Notes: generated by a model not told the origin, from the sequence alone. DNA of 64,000 nt from Castanea sativa (GCF_040712315.1 NC_134020.1:38308751-38372750); one strand, 5' to 3'; positions 47,394-59,599 are shown, counted from the stretch's first letter. A program made the numbers and translations.

Positions 47394-50300
47394 CCAGACA
47401 CTTAACAGACACATGCAGCAGTGTCAGTGGTGTGTACATGTCTGACACGGGCACGCAGCCCATTTTGCTGAGCCCGTGCTTCCTAGGATGCAGCAACCTA
47501 TTTCATTTTTCAACAATTAATTGACATAACCCATTATATGAAACTCTCAACATACATGAGGCATGTTAGTTGCCATAAGATGAGGGAAAATCCCCAGCAA
47601 AGTCAAATCATCCCATCATTCTATTTATGCAAAGAACCCTCTAGTAGTACTCTATCATAATTTGTCATGAAAGTCCTTGAAAGCACCTATTTTTTTGACA
47701 GGTAATCCACAAAGCACGTTCTTTATCAACAAACTCCCAAAAGAAAATTACTTATATATAAGACATGAAAAACATGTTCTCAAGATCTAACTCGCTTTAT
47801 TATGTAAACCAAAGGAGATCCAAAGGTTAAAGGTAGTGACCATATTTTTTCAATGACTACATTAATTCATGATATAATATCCCTACAACAGAAAAAATTA
47901 CTTATACAATTACAAAACACAAACCTTTGAAACATAAACACTTTTCCCGGCATAGAAGAGGGGGGGTTGAGGGGAACAGTTGACAACAAACAATAGCATC
48001 TGCAAGTTCTAGAGGAGTAAAAGTGTATGGAACAAAAACTGAAAAAGCAACCTCACATTTGGAAAAGAGTGAAGGCTAAACTACCCTTTCCAACTGTAAT
48101 GCATTTTCTTGAACCTTTCTCCCTCCTATTGTCTTTTGAACTACTGTTCTTCAAAAATCTTGTCCAAAAGTCCTGTGAGGCTCTTATTCGCGATTTGAAG
48201 GAACCAAACATGAGCCATTGTGTCAAAGCATAAGACCATATGACCTATACTTGCTTTCATTCGGTCATAGATTATGAAGTAAGGACAAAGGTAGCAAGCC
48301 AGCCGCTGAAAATGGACCCAATCACGAACTTACCATGATCATATATGATTAGCACTCAACAAGAAAACCATAAATCAAGCTTTATACATGCAAGAAATGA
48401 TGGTCCGGATAACAATAGTCTATGATGATACCAATTTAAAGTTGGCACCGGGGGGTTGCTAGGAGTTGACAGGTTAGTTGGAATAGACAACAAACTGAGA
48501 GAAATAGTATTCATCATAAATTTGTTTACATAGGAGTACAATAGTACACATATATAGACTATTAGGACCAAACACTAATTCTAATTGACTTAGAAACAAA
48601 AATTATTAAATTACAAAAATAACCTTGGCTTTCGTAAATCAAATAGAATACTAATATCATAATTAACTACTAATACCTAAAATAAATTCTAATTGGCCAA
48701 TAAAAATACAATTGACTCCTAAAATAATATTTTATTTGCCCATTCTGCATCATTATCCCCTAGCTAGAAGAAACTCATATTCGATTTTTGAAGTGTTGAA
48801 GAATAAGAATTATGGCATGTGACACTAACACTAACTCTTGAATAACCTTTGACAACATTACAAAGGGATAAGCCTTGCATTCCATCACGTCATTAACTTC
48901 GTATAATGTGGAATCGGCATTGCAAAAGTTACAACCTTATCTTGAGCCATAGAAAGCACGATTGCATCAAACTCCTCCATTCATTCTTTTTATCTTCATG
49001 CACAATAGAAGGTGGATCAAAATCACTTTCATTACATGAGTACCCCCTAGCTTGTAGTTGCTCTCTAGTTGAACTTTCTCCTCATCATGCAACAAGAAAT
49101 CCATGTTCTCTTTTTGTTTAGCCTCTAAAAGAAGTTTTTCTTATTGCAAAAACATTGAAACATCTGTTGGCGCTTCTACTTATCTTTCAACACAAGATTT
49201 TGGTAGTTCAACATTATCGTCTCTCATATGCAAAGCTTTACCTTCAAGAGTATTTGGCAGCCTTTGAATGGAAGACTCCGTGCATCCTAGTCAAACCATC
49301 TAGTATAACAATACTTCTCAACCAATGATGACAAACCTTGAACGACTTTCAATAGATTTTCTAGAGTTTGTGTCAAGGTAAACCAAGTTGGAGTGGTTTA
49401 GGACTAGAAATTATGTGAACACTCATCTTATCTTCTTCAAATCGTGCTATTGACTATATGTTTTGTGCCTATATTGCTTCTTCGATCTATAAAAATTATC
49501 TTGATGAGATTGGGGTAAATATTTCTTTCAATAGGATTGGAGTTATATCCTATAAGTTTTTCTTTCATTCTTCCCCATCAGTAATGGCAAGCTTGTACAA
49601 TCTAAAGCAAAAGTTCTCAATATCATTCCAATAAACCACAGCTCCACCAATGAGTGTCTTCTTTGCAGACCTTACTCCCTTGTTATCTGGTAAACCTACT
49701 TGTTCAAAAAAATTGGTCCATCTCATGAAACCAAATTTTCAAAATCTATGGGTCTTGATAATAATCAGCTTGCCTCTAATATTAACATGGCTCACAAGAA
49801 TAAACTCTCAACAAATAATTGTAACAGGAACCTAACTTAGGCTGCTGACTGAGCTGTCACTGGCCATGGACTTGCTTTGTTCTGTGCCCAACATCTATGG
49901 GCTTCAAATAGGTGTGGACTTACAGTTGTTTTGGACCTTGCAAAAGTATGGAACTAATGAAATTAACTATTCTTGCACATGTGGGTTAATGGAATTTACA
50001 CATTGACCCCATAAAATAAGTGTTCAGTGGATGAATCAGCAACTACATCTACACTACATGAGCAATGCCAGCATGCTCACCATTTCCAAAGTTGTCATCA
50101 AACACTTCCTCCACAGGTACTAAAAATATTTGGAACTAAAGGCCTGCTAATTATTTCCTACTGTAAGATGAACTTTTAGTGAGGCAAACCGTTACTTACA
50201 TTGATTTTCTAACTCGAAGCTTGCTAATTATTTTCTACAGTAAGATAGACTATTAGGGGAACAAACCTGTTTTGCAAATATACTCATTGATTTTTAAAAT

Positions 50301-52482
50301 TAGCAAAAGATAATCTACATGCTATTCCATTTCATGTCCTGGCATTGTCAACATTTTCTATTAGCAATTTCAAACACTCTAATCCTGCTAGCATAAAATT
50401 TCATTTCCTCATATCAAAGATAATCTGCATTCTACTCCATATATGCTTGATTTTTTCTTCCAAGTCCAACCCACATTAAATCTCTTCTATTCATGAAATG
50501 CACCATATTGGCTTCCACCATGCAGCTAACAAAAACATTCCAGTTCGCAATCCCAATTTGCCAAGATTTTTTCATAAAGAACACTTTATGAACTTTGTTC
50601 TTTACATTCATAATTATAATGGGCTTAAAAAATAGAAAATTTACAGAGAACAACTGAACAAGTTGAGCAACAAAGAACAGAATCTACCCCCCCCCCCCCT
50701 AAAAAAAAACTTCTGAAATCAAAATTGATACTTATAAAAAAAACAAAAACAATACCTCTGAAATCAAGATTGTTGCTATAATGTTGGCATCAAAATTTGT
50801 TGCTATAATGTGATATATATCACATTTTGTCCAGCTAATTCCATAACAAAAACATGTCATTAGATCAAATACACAACTACTCAAAATTGACCCCAAAAAA
50901 TGGCAGAGCTACATTAATTCATAGGGAGGCCATGCCACCCATCTTATCTTATTCCCATCCAAATTATGAACCCAACAGAGGGAAAGAAAAAAAAAAAAAA
51001 ATCCTGAGTCTACCACTAACAACAGCCATGTGTCTAACCATAGTACTTCAGCAAGAACTTCCTGATGGCAGCTCAAACTGCAAGCACTCGCAAAATTCTT
51101 GTAACGCCTTCTATTATCAAGTTCTCAATTGCTTAAAACAATTTACAGTTTTTTTTAGTGATCTTAAAAGATGATGAGAGAGAGAGAGAGAGCACCAGGA
51201 GATACTCTTTTTAACACCCAAAAAAAAAAAAAAAAACTAGTAACAATAATATGTTGTATTGTCAAATCTTGACATAAACATCTTAAAAGATACACTGAAT
51301 AGAAACTGGAAGCATGGACTAATCTAGACAGAGGAAAAAAAAATTGAACACACACCATATACTGATCAAACAATTAATTCTATGATATAACAGAAACAAA
51401 TGAACATCCGCATGGTAGCAAAGATAGAGTCCAGAATTGCTCTTTTATAACACATAAAAGTTCATGTCTGAGGCAAGTTGTATTCAGTATCAGACAAAAC
51501 CTTGACTGTTAGCTATATGCATCAGCTGAAATAGCAATAAACTACTATAAAACCCAACAGTAATGAGCTATTCTACTATATTAATACCGTGACCAATACT
51601 AAAACTCAAAACTATGATCGCTGAAGTTGAAGTGAATTCTTTGTGGGCCCAATTCCATTAATAGAATTCTTTAGTTTAAGACCATAACAGTGAATTGTCG
51701 GGCATTACAGCTAGACCCGCTTGTATGTTTCATTTTTCACCCTAATTTAAATCCCATCAAATGAAATTAATTCAATGTCCAGCCAAGCACGAAGTTACTA
51801 AAGATGGACTTGCCGGTCTGGATTTGAGACTACTAATAGAAAATCAAGAGTCTTTCTTTTTAAGGAAACTTTCCATTTTAGTGAAAATTTAATCAATGGG
51901 AAAAGTTAACTACTGCCCCAAGGCATTGGTTTAGAAACTTTTATGGGAAAAGAAAGAAGTAAATGATTGTTTTTTTTTTTTACAACTTTTTATATTTCCA
52001 TAAAAGTTGTATAAAAACTTTCCTTAAATAGTCTATTAATAAGTGCCCTAAGGGCACCTAATAACTAGACCCTGAATACGAGCTGACACTTCAGAAGTCA
52101 AAATTTCTACAACTTCAATAAATTAAAGCACCATGAAAGTATAATTAAGGAAATTTAATGAAGACACTCAGACCTAATAACCCAAAATATAAAGTAACAG
52201 AGAGAAAATTAATTGCGTAATTAATTAAAATTTTAAAATAGGAAGAAAAAAAATCAACTCCAACGTTAACAAAAAAAAAAGGTTTAATTATTCAGTTATT
52301 TCTAGCCCTAAATCACAGAGTAGAGAAAAGAATCACCGCCAACGTTCAAAGAAGCCACGAGAATTCAAAGAATTAACGTGAAAAACCACAATTACCGAAC
52401 GCAGAGCTAGAGCTTCACACAAAAAAATTGGCAGAAAATTCAGAAAACTCAACCGAATTATGCAAGCTAGCAAGTTCGTAAG

Positions 52483-52514
<32 letters not shown>

Positions 52515-52681
52515 CAAATTAGGGCACAAAGGAATAACAAAAAAAATCAAAAGAGAAAGAGTGAGAGATAGAGAGAGAAGCAGAGTGACCGAACCAGCTT
52601 CTTCCAGCCTTGTGGAGCAGGGAGCTCGACCGGAACGGCGTCGTTGTGGTTCTCCACCGCGTTCGCTTCGACACTCGCCAT
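43870..52681 (-). CDS. Methyl-CpG-binding-domain protein, MBD10/11 type
   Basis: Three exons on the minus strand: 52681-52595, 44897-44747 and 44630-43870, in phase, giving 332 aa. Start [20 protein letters not shown] is preceded by an AG-rich leader. The MBD domain spans the first two introns: PAPQGWKKL | [46 protein letters not shown] | [14 protein letters not shown]. The rest is a disordered acidic and Lys/Glu-rich tail with a nuclear-type basic stretch ([14 protein letters not shown]) and an imperfect internal repeat (SDAKEEE ... [12 protein letters not shown] and SDAKEEE ... [12 protein letters not shown]), ending KASQVNC. Family role: nuclear chromatin protein; plant MBD10/11 are not firmly shown to bind methyl-CpG. 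Intron 1 is 7697 bp, filled with repeats. Confidence 0.94.
44711..44734. repeat. (CA)12 microsatellite
   Basis: In MBD intron 2, close to the donor of exon 2. Confidence 0.95.
46391..47482. mobile_element. Repeat element with inverted GAAGCAYGG ends
   Basis: Starts GAAGCATGGACACTGACAC and ends GAGCCCGTGCTTC, giving short inverted ends. Both sides contain GACACGG/CCGTGTC-type motifs common in plant DNA transposons. Internal GA and TA microsatellites. No convincing target duplication. Confidence 0.45.
47346..47392. repeat. (TA)n microsatellite
   Basis: TA dinucleotides with a few TC interruptions at the left. Confidence 0.95.
52485..52514. repeat. (GA)15 microsatellite in MBD intron 1
   Basis: GA dinucleotides about 80 bases inside the 5' end of the intron. 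A matching CT tract lies in the leader at 52683-52700. Confidence 0.9.
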
Positions 52682-53690
52682 TGTCTCTCTCTCTCTCTCT
52701 CCGAGCACTCTTTCGCTTTCCCGCTCACCAAATTTATCTCTCTCTCACTCTGACTGAATTCGAAAAAACAAAAAGAAAAGCAAACGCGAAAATGAAAATT
52801 CGTGACGAGATATGTGTATTTATAGGTGAGGCGTGTTTATCTCTCGCTTTCTCCGTTTCTTTCTCTTATTATCTCTCTCTCTCTATTTTTTTCAGATATG
52901 GAGTGCGACGAAATGGCGGTATCTGGACGTGACGAAATGTATGAAGTGGATTTGATTAGTTGGGGGTTGCGTCCGTTATTAACTGTTTTGGATATAGTGT
53001 TCGAGTCCGCCACGTATCTTGGATCTTGCCTTGCCTTTTCCTTTTTTTTTTTTATTATTATTTTTTTTTTCTACTTGTGCAGTTAGAGATTTGGGGGGTG
53101 CTAGCCACGTGTTTGTTGAATATTGAGTAATTCTAACCAGCTTCATTCTTTAAAAACAAAGATTTATAAACTCTTTTATATGGATTTGTAACTAATTTTT
53201 GAATATAACAATCTAAGATTACAATTTTGATCTATGCTTTTTTTTTTTTTAATTTAATATATTTGTTTATATATAGTTTTTTTTTTTTAAATCTTAACAA
53301 ATAAGATAAAGAGATTTGATTTTTTTGGAGAATCTAATAAAAATATTTGAATATTTGATCACAATTAAGACATAGTACCGACCAACGCTAATAAAAATAT
53401 GAAAAATACTAGATGAGCCAGCAAGGGTTGTTAGTGAAGAATTCTCGGATACCTAAATCAGTAAGGGCTTCTTAACGTAATAATACGGAAAACGTGCATA
53501 TTTTGAGGTTAAGTATTTGCTTATACATTTTCCTCTATTGATTCCCTTTCACTTATTTCCCTTATGATAGATATTTCCTTCGGAGTCCTAGTTCGAGATT
53601 TGAAATTTGAATACTATAGTGATGCCTAACCTTTTGTATAGTATCCTGCAATTGTAGTAATTTCATTTCAATAATTTTGATAAAACTAAA
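52682..53690. promoter_or_regulatory. Leader and upstream region of the MBD gene
   Basis: Immediately upstream are CT/GA tracts (52683-52700, 52736-52750, 52868-52884). Further out the sequence is AT-rich. The ORFs on the plus strand here are low-complexity and overlap the leader; I do not call them genes. Confidence 0.4.
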
Positions 53691-53972
53691 TCAGCGGTTG
53701 GATAGCGGCTTCATTTTGGCGTCTGCGTTTTCGGTTTTTTTTTTTTTTTTTTTTACCAAGAGGCCCTCCATCACGTCTGTCAGTGTTTTTTACTGTTCAC
53801 ATCTGTTCATGCACTATTCACGCAATGTTTACAGGACCAACTACCATTTTATTCAGAAAAAAATTATTAAAAATAGATTTCACGGCACTATTCACACATT
53901 TAAAATTTATTTTGCTACAGTATTTTCAGTTTTCAATTTTCTGCAAAGTAAGTTGTATTCAAACGGACCTTA
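53691..53972. mobile_element. MITE, family B copy 1
   Basis: Right end AAGTTGTATTCAAACGGACC; left end a degenerate GCGGTTGGATAGC. It shares with 62328-62687 the internal phrase TATTCACACATTTAAAA-TTA followed by TTTTGCTACAGT-TTTTCAGT, and the ACTGTTCA/TGCAC hairpin motifs. Left border approximate. Confidence 0.65.
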
Positions 53973-53980
53973 AGGCTTAA

Positions 53981-54465
53981 ATGATATCCCTTGTTTTAAA
54001 TTAGAGAAATCGAGTTGCTTTCCTGACGATACATTCTAGGATTGGCCAGCATGAATATTGTTATGGATAGGTAAAGGCATGTTTGGTTGGAGATTTCTAG
54101 TATCGTTGTTTAAAATGATGTCAAAACTGTGGTTTAAAAAATGTTTTGAAAACACGTGTTTACAGTATTCATAATGCAAAAAATGTGTTTGATACCACGT
54201 TTCAAATAACATGTTTTAAAATGTGAAAAAACATAATTGTGTGTTTAGGGGGTGTGTTTGTATTTTTTTTAAGCTGATAAGCATGGTATAATTTACTCTT
54301 TTTTATTTGAAGAGAGAGAATCTGTCTCATTTTACCATTGCGTAGCAGACTGCGCCTTCTCTCTTTGTGTAAAACAAAACCCACTACTAGGACTTCTCAC
54401 TCGGTGGTTGCATCTAAGCCTAACCAATCCTTATTTCTATTAACCACAAACTCCCAGGATCGGTT
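53981..54465. other. Intergenic sequence with MITE-like ends
   Basis: From 54075 GGCATGTTTGGTTGGAGATT resembles the inverted right end CACCAACCAAAGATGCCC at 57969-57986, so two copies of one DNA-transposon family may be present. No gene seen. Confidence 0.4.
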
Positions 54466-55515
54466 TTGTTTCTTCGTCTTGCTCATGATTAGAAGATTGG
54501 ACCAGCAGTAAGGATCTCCTTGATCAGCTTGCCATCCTAGCCAATCTTGTAGTTAGTGAAGGTCTCAAAGTACTTCTTGAATAGGCCAGCGAGCAGTGGT
54601 AGAGGCAAGAATTTATCTTTGGGGGGTCATCTATAAAAATTTGTGTGTATGAAATCTAAAACAATAATGTACAATACTTCATAACTTAATATGTGTTATA
54701 AATACAAGTTCATTTTTTTTAAGTGCTAAATACATGTGAATATAGTTGTATATATGGTATATTTTAATCAAACTAATCGAGTACATTTATAAATTATAAT
54801 GCCATATGGTATATAATATATTGATTATTATAATAACAAATAATATATTTAAGGAAAATAAAAGAGAAAGCAAATGAAAAGTAAAGTAATACAGGAATAT
54901 TGTACATGGGTGAGGGGCTTACAGAAGCTTCAAGCTTGTCTTTCACTCTTTCTTATCTAGTTTAGTCACACAAAACTTTTACTTTTATATTGTAAACACA
55001 AAACTTCAATAGCAATGGGAAAATGAAAAAACCGAAAAAGAAAAAAAAAAGATTTTGGATTGTATTCTATTTTACAATATTTTTACAAAATATTGATGTG
55101 ATCAACCTCTTATTGGTTTTCATCTAGACTCACTATAAATATCACTTTTTCATTTATTAATAACCACTCTCCACATCAGCAGTTTGTAATATTTTTTGTA
55201 AAATAGTTGGCAAAACTACAATATTGGTCCCTCAAGTTTATCATGTGTGTGCAATTGGTCCCTCAAGTTTCAACTGAGCACAATTGGTCCCTCAAGTTTA
55301 TAAAATGAGTTGTATTAGTCATTTTACTAACTGTTGTTAGTGATGTTACTTACATGGCTAACGGAGCAATAACTTGGCATTTTTTTAAATGATATGACAT
55401 TTTTTAAATTAAAAAATTGCAATAACTAATTTCCACATCAAATTTTAGTGACCCAGTTGAAATCAAATTTTAAATTCTAACCCGGTTACAAATTAAACTA
55501 AACCCATTTTATCAT

Positions 55516-55950
55516 CTAATGCACGACAGTCCATTCATCAGATGGTTCCACAGCATTAACCCTTCCTCCACCATGATCAAAATACTTTGCCCATGATGAC
55601 TCCTTCCGGTTCTTCAATTTATCATTGCCTTTCAAGGAAGCCAAGTGCCTAAGTGGGCTTGTATCTGCCGTAGACTTCGAATTGGAGGCCTTAACTTCTT
55701 GAAAATCCCTATTCACAAACTTTCCCATGACCCCTTTTGCCTGTTCCCTTCTCCGAGTTAATGGAGCCATGAATCTCTTCCTCTCAGACCTCGCTTCCTT
55801 AAACACATCATTGAGCCTAGTTTCAGGTAGAGGGGACAAAGATCTATGCTTGTTATAAATAGTAGTTGATTTCTCACTAGAAGAAGTTGCTCTAGGCCTT
55901 CATTTCAAACCTGAAATTCGCTCAGGCTGAATTGAAAATGGAACAGAGGC
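55516..55950 (-). pseudogene. Captured coding fragment inside the Mutator element
   Basis: Minus-strand frame, open but for one TGA (near 55900, likely a former Trp): LDSSRLASVPFSIQPERISG, RPRATSSSEKSTTIYNKHRS, LSPLPETRLNDVFKEARSER, KRFMAPLTRRREQAKGVMGK, FVNRDFQEVKASNSK, ending DEWTVVH with the stop codon supplied by the inverted repeat. A splice acceptor-like ATAG precedes LDSS. The family is not recognised; the basic, Ser-rich composition suggests a nuclear or cytoskeletal protein, but that is a guess. Confidence 0.6.
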
Positions 55951-56207
55951 CAATCTTGAAGAGTCCAACCTATGACACAGAGTATGAGAAAACTTTGCTC
56001 TCCTAATCCAGGAATTAGCGTCTTCCCCCATTTTTTTTCTTTGTCAAACAAACACCTTCAAATCCAAAAAGACCTTATACACACAAAACCACCTACTTTC
56101 TCCTCCTCCTCTAAGCTGAGAAGAAGGGTCAAAAGCAATTGGGTGTGTACCCAGAAACAATTCTATATGGATTTCAAAGCTCAAGAAACCAAACTTCCTA
56201 AAACCCA

Positions 56208-56470
56208 TCAACTACCATTGACATAATGACCACCAAAAATCAAATCTTTTCCTCCATGAGAATCAAAGCAACATTGAAATTCTAGAAGATTCGTCATAAA
56301 TGAAACTTTCCCAGAACACGCTCTCATCTCCATAAGAACCAAGATACCTTGATTCCCCATGTTGTATGGGCTGTCGCCGGCAGTGGCTAGGGCTTGGATC
56401 TCCACCGGCAGCGGGTCAAAGGGAGGCGGCGTCACGGCAGGCTAGCGTCAATCTCTCCTTCCCCTTTCTC
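56208..56470 (-). pseudogene. Second captured exon-like fragment inside the Mutator element
   Basis: GC-richer than its surroundings. The frame reads TPPPFDPLPVEIQALATAGD then SPYNMGNQ and meets a possible donor CAAG|GTATCT near 56353. It has the look of a first coding exon and lies upstream (minus strand) of the other captured fragment. Unrecognised family. Confidence 0.4.
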
Positions 56471-57119
56471 TCCCTGGCGCCGTTGTGCATTAGATGATAA
56501 AATGAGTTTAGCTTAATTTGTAACCGGGTTATAATTTAAAATTTGATTTGAACCGGGTCACTAAAATCTGATATGGAAATTAGTTATTGCAATTTTTTAA
56601 TTTAAAAAATGCTATGTCATTTAAAAAAAATGTCAAGTCATTGCTCCGTTAGCCACGTAAGTAACATCACTAACGGCAGTTAGTAAAAGGACTAATACAA
56701 CTTATTTTATAAATTTAAGGGACCAATTGTGCTCGGTTGAAACTTGAGAGACCAATTGCGCACACAAGGTAAACTTAAGGGACTAATATTGTAGTTTCGC
56801 CAAAATAGTTTATATCTCTAACATTATTCTTCTATTTAAATGAAAGTTATGTTTATTTTTAAACTTTCTTAATTATATATGTATATTATCGGGTATGGAG
56901 GCCAAAATAATAAGGTTCTTATAAAAATTGTTAAATTATTTAGGAAAATTCTAAAAAAATTATCATTAATTTTTTTCAATAATTTGGGGGGGGCCAAGGC
57001 CCCCCTTGGTCCTTGTGATGGTCCACCACTGCCAGTCAACTTCAGCAGTATAGCATTATAAGTATTTTTATCTGCCCAGGTGTTCATTAGTTCCTAACCT
57101 TAAAATCAAAACAACAAAA

Positions 57120-57480
57120 TTCCACATCCCCACAAACCCATGTGAAATCAATCCATTTAAAATCAAACCCACAAAACAGCAGCAACAAAATGCCCACAAA
57201 CCCATTTGAAATCAATCCCAAAACCTTAAATCAAACCTACACAATAGCAGCAACAAAATTCCCACAAACTCATTTGAAATCAAAACCAAAACCTAAATCA
57301 AAACCCATAAACAAGAACAAAATCCGTAATTCCCAAACCCACACAAACCCATTTAAAATCAACCCCAAACCCTAAATCAAAACCACAAAATAGCAATAGC
57401 AAGATCCCTATTTTCTAAACCCACACAAACCCATTTTAAAATCAACCCCAAGCCCTAAATCAAAACCCACACAATAGCCA
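57120..57480. repeat. ~65-bp degenerate tandem repeat
   Basis: Five or so units with CACAAACCCATTTGAAATCA, ACCCCAAACCCTAAATCAAA and CACAATAGCAGCAACAAAAT. The plus-strand ORF over it is only the repeat read through. Confidence 0.8.
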
Positions 57481-57671
57481 TATCAACAAATAAAACAATG
57501 AAAATTTCATAGAGATAAGGAGAGAGAGAATAGAGTCAACAATGAGAGAAAGATGAATCCAATGGTGGCTCGCGGTGGTGGCTAGAGGTGGGTGGCTCAT
57601 GGTTATAGAGAAATGGAGAGAGGATGAACACGAAAGAGTTTTTTTTTTTTCTTAGAGAAACGGAGAGGATT

Positions 57672-57673
<2 letters not shown>

Positions 57674-57720
<47 letters not shown>
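57674..57720. repeat. (GA)23 microsatellite
   Basis: Uninterrupted GA dinucleotides. Confidence 0.97.
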
Positions 57721-57722
<2 letters not shown>

Positions 57723-58430
57723 CGTGTTTTTCAATTAAGTATGGCCAAATCATGGGTTTCATGCTTTTCTAAATACTTACAAAAGTGTCATTAAGCAATG
57801 TTGTTTGAAAACTAAAAACTGATAAAATGAGTTTTCTAAATTCAGTGTTTAAATACCCTAAAATGAGAAACGTAACTCAAATGCTCCTAAAAAAACTCCT
57901 ACAAATAATGTTATTTTTTTCAGACCCACAGTTTTCAGTGTTTAAACACTACAAAATGTTGTTTGGAATCACCAACCAAAGATGCCCTAAGCTACCATCT
58001 CATCATTATTGACTTACTAGTTGGACAAGATTTAGGTACCACATAGCACTATACCTATTAGTTACCCCCAATCATAGGTCAAGCTACCAACCTGCCACAT
58101 GTGCTCGAGCTCGGAATCTATCATTTTCACTTATGACAATTACTTTTTTTTTTCTAGGAAATTGACATGTGTGTTAAATGTATATAATATGGCTTCCTTT
58201 GGGGGAGATCTACTAAAGTCTTTCAATATATGCTTGTTGCTTGGGAAAAGATTGTTTGGCGGGTGGAGGCAGGTGGTTTGGGCATTCAGAGGATTGAGCA
58301 GGAGAGTGTACCTTGGAGCGGTGAATTTCAAAACCGATAATCAAAATCATTTGGGAACACTTTCAATCTTCACTCCAATTCCACTAACGTCCAAGATGTG
58401 TGGTCTCTCAATCAGTTTACTAAGGGAGAA
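57721..58430. other. Intergenic sequence, probable DNA-transposon and LTR debris
   Basis: Contains the MITE-like right end ACCAACCAAAGATGCCCTAA (57971-57990). No gene supported; the ORF at 58099-58470 runs into the LTR and has no known motif. Confidence 0.4.
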
Positions 58431-59593
58431 TGTTAAAGTGTCTAACACTTCTTACACTACTTGGCAATAGTGTTCTTCCAATTCTCTACAGAAAATTCTG
58501 TATATTTCTCCATTTGTATCTAACTGATTATCTAATTGGGCTGGCCTTTTGGGCCTTTCCAATTGGGCTTAAGTGTGTGGCTTGGAGTGGGACCAAAAGG
58601 GACTACTAAGACACTAGCTCCAATGGGTTTTGGGCTTTTCTGTCAACTCTTGACAAGTCCAAAGTTACCATTAACTATATTTAATACCACTATATAAATA
58701 TAGTTGCACTCTAGGCCTTATTTATAAATTATATCCCAAGACTTTATTGTACCTGCAACCCCTTCATAAAATATTCGTAGTAATACAAAGTCATGAAAGA
58801 AAACTGCCACTTTGTAGATTACTACATCTTAATTTCTTGAGAACCCGGTTTAATTCTTTAAAGTTATTCATAATATATTTATGAAATTCAATTCTATAAA
58901 TATATACTTTAGTAACTCCTTACTAAAGTGGTTAGACCTAACTCTTTGAATAACTGAACCCATTAAACTTATCTCAAAATAATATTTTATATCTCCGTTA
59001 AGAGATTATGAATTTCATCTTGAGAATATATGTTCCATCAATACTAAATGTGGTTGCTCAACATACTGAGGTTTTGATCGTTACTCTAAATCTCACTCCT
59101 GATATATCAAAGCAACTTACACTTCATGATCAAGTTCATTATTCTTTCAGGATTAAGAATTCATGCAAATATAAGTCGTGAGTTTATTATTCATTTGACA
59201 GTCGTTAGGAGAATAATAAATCTCACATCGGTCCAGTTCAATATATTTTAACTCTTAAAATATATCAACATACCAACTAGAAATCTCCATTTTCATGATC
59301 AAGACAAATCATCTTAGTTAATATATTATAGTTTTCACAGATGAAATGCCCAATTTCATCAATGACTATGAACTACATTTTGAGTTTACAAGGAACTTGT
59401 GATTTACATCTTCTGTGACTAAATCACATAAATCACATACAATGCATCTCATGGACTATATGATAATGTCCCAATATTTATGTTACAATTATTTTAGATA
59501 ATAATAAAACAACTTTATTAAACACAATATTAAGTCAGACATAATGTCATAGATAGCATCATACAATAGGATTTAAGGACACACATCCTAACA
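58431..59593 (-). mobile_element. Copia-like LTR, ~1.16 kb
   Basis: On the minus strand it runs from TGTTAGGATGTGTGTCCTTA to GTTAGACACTTTAACA, so it has TG...CA ends. The start is typical of plant Copia LTRs (from memory). No target duplication: flanks are gagaa and catat. A purine tract AAGGGAGAA abuts it on the plus strand, so the orientation and completeness remain open. Confidence 0.55.
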
Positions 59594-59599
59594 CATATA

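Larger units (their letters stand above)
44898..52594 (-). other. 7.7-kb intron 1 of the MBD gene
   Basis: No further exon-like sequence on either strand. It holds an element at 46391-47482, TA and GA microsatellites, a primer-site-like TTGGTATCATCATAG on the minus strand near 48417, a decayed gag-like stretch on the minus strand (49640-49770, [20 protein letters not shown], then [19 protein letters not shown], with stops downstream), and a C13 run near 50687. The rest is AT-rich with nothing recognised. Confidence 0.6.
55209..56801. mobile_element. Mutator-like element with captured sequence (Pack-MULE-like), 1593 bp
   Basis: Long terminal inverted repeats of about 318-320 bp (55209-55526 and 56482-56801): the left begins GGCAAAACTACAATATTGGT, and the right ends with its near-complement ACTAATATTGTAGTTTCGCC. 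The perfect 9-bp duplication AAAATAGTT (55200-55208 and 56802-56810) is the Mutator hallmark. The 955-bp interior encodes no transposase but has exon-like, GC-richer sequence on the minus strand (see the two fragments inside), which is what a Pack-MULE looks like. The two repeats have diverged at scattered positions, so the insertion is not recent. Confidence 0.9.
54594..57031. mobile_element. hAT-like element hosting a nested Mutator element
   Basis: Starts CAGTGGTAGAGGCAAGAATT and ends GATGGTCCACCACTG; inverted CAGTGGTRGA ends. The right subterminal GGGCCAAGGCCCCCCTTGG resembles the element at 33072-33699. Flanks ccagcgag and ccagtcaa agree at only 5 of 8 positions, so the duplication is weak. 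Without the nested element it is about 0.84 kb and has no coding capacity. Confidence 0.55.
54466..57090 (-). pseudogene. Gene remnant split by a hAT-like element
   Basis: If 54594-57031 is removed, the minus strand reads in one frame across the junction: NTWADKNTYNAILLKLTG joined to LFKKYFETFTNYKIG, a TAG stop, then DGKLIKEILTAGPIF. I do not recognise the family. The in-frame stop and small size mark it as a pseudogene fragment. Confidence 0.5.

Noticed and set aside
48360..50100. Full Copia or Ty3 element in the MBD intron
   Set aside because: A primer-site-like motif and gag-like words are present, but no LTR pair, no reverse transcriptase and many stops; described only as part of the intron.
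52561..53086. Plus-strand frames opposite the MBD first exon
   Set aside because: Low-complexity Ser/Leu runs from CT microsatellites; the minus strand carries the real exon.
57142..57375. Asn/Lys/Pro-rich plus-strand frame
   Set aside because: Product of the ~65-bp tandem repeat.
58099..58470. 123-codon plus-strand frame
   Set aside because: No motif, crosses the LTR border, and lacks splice support.
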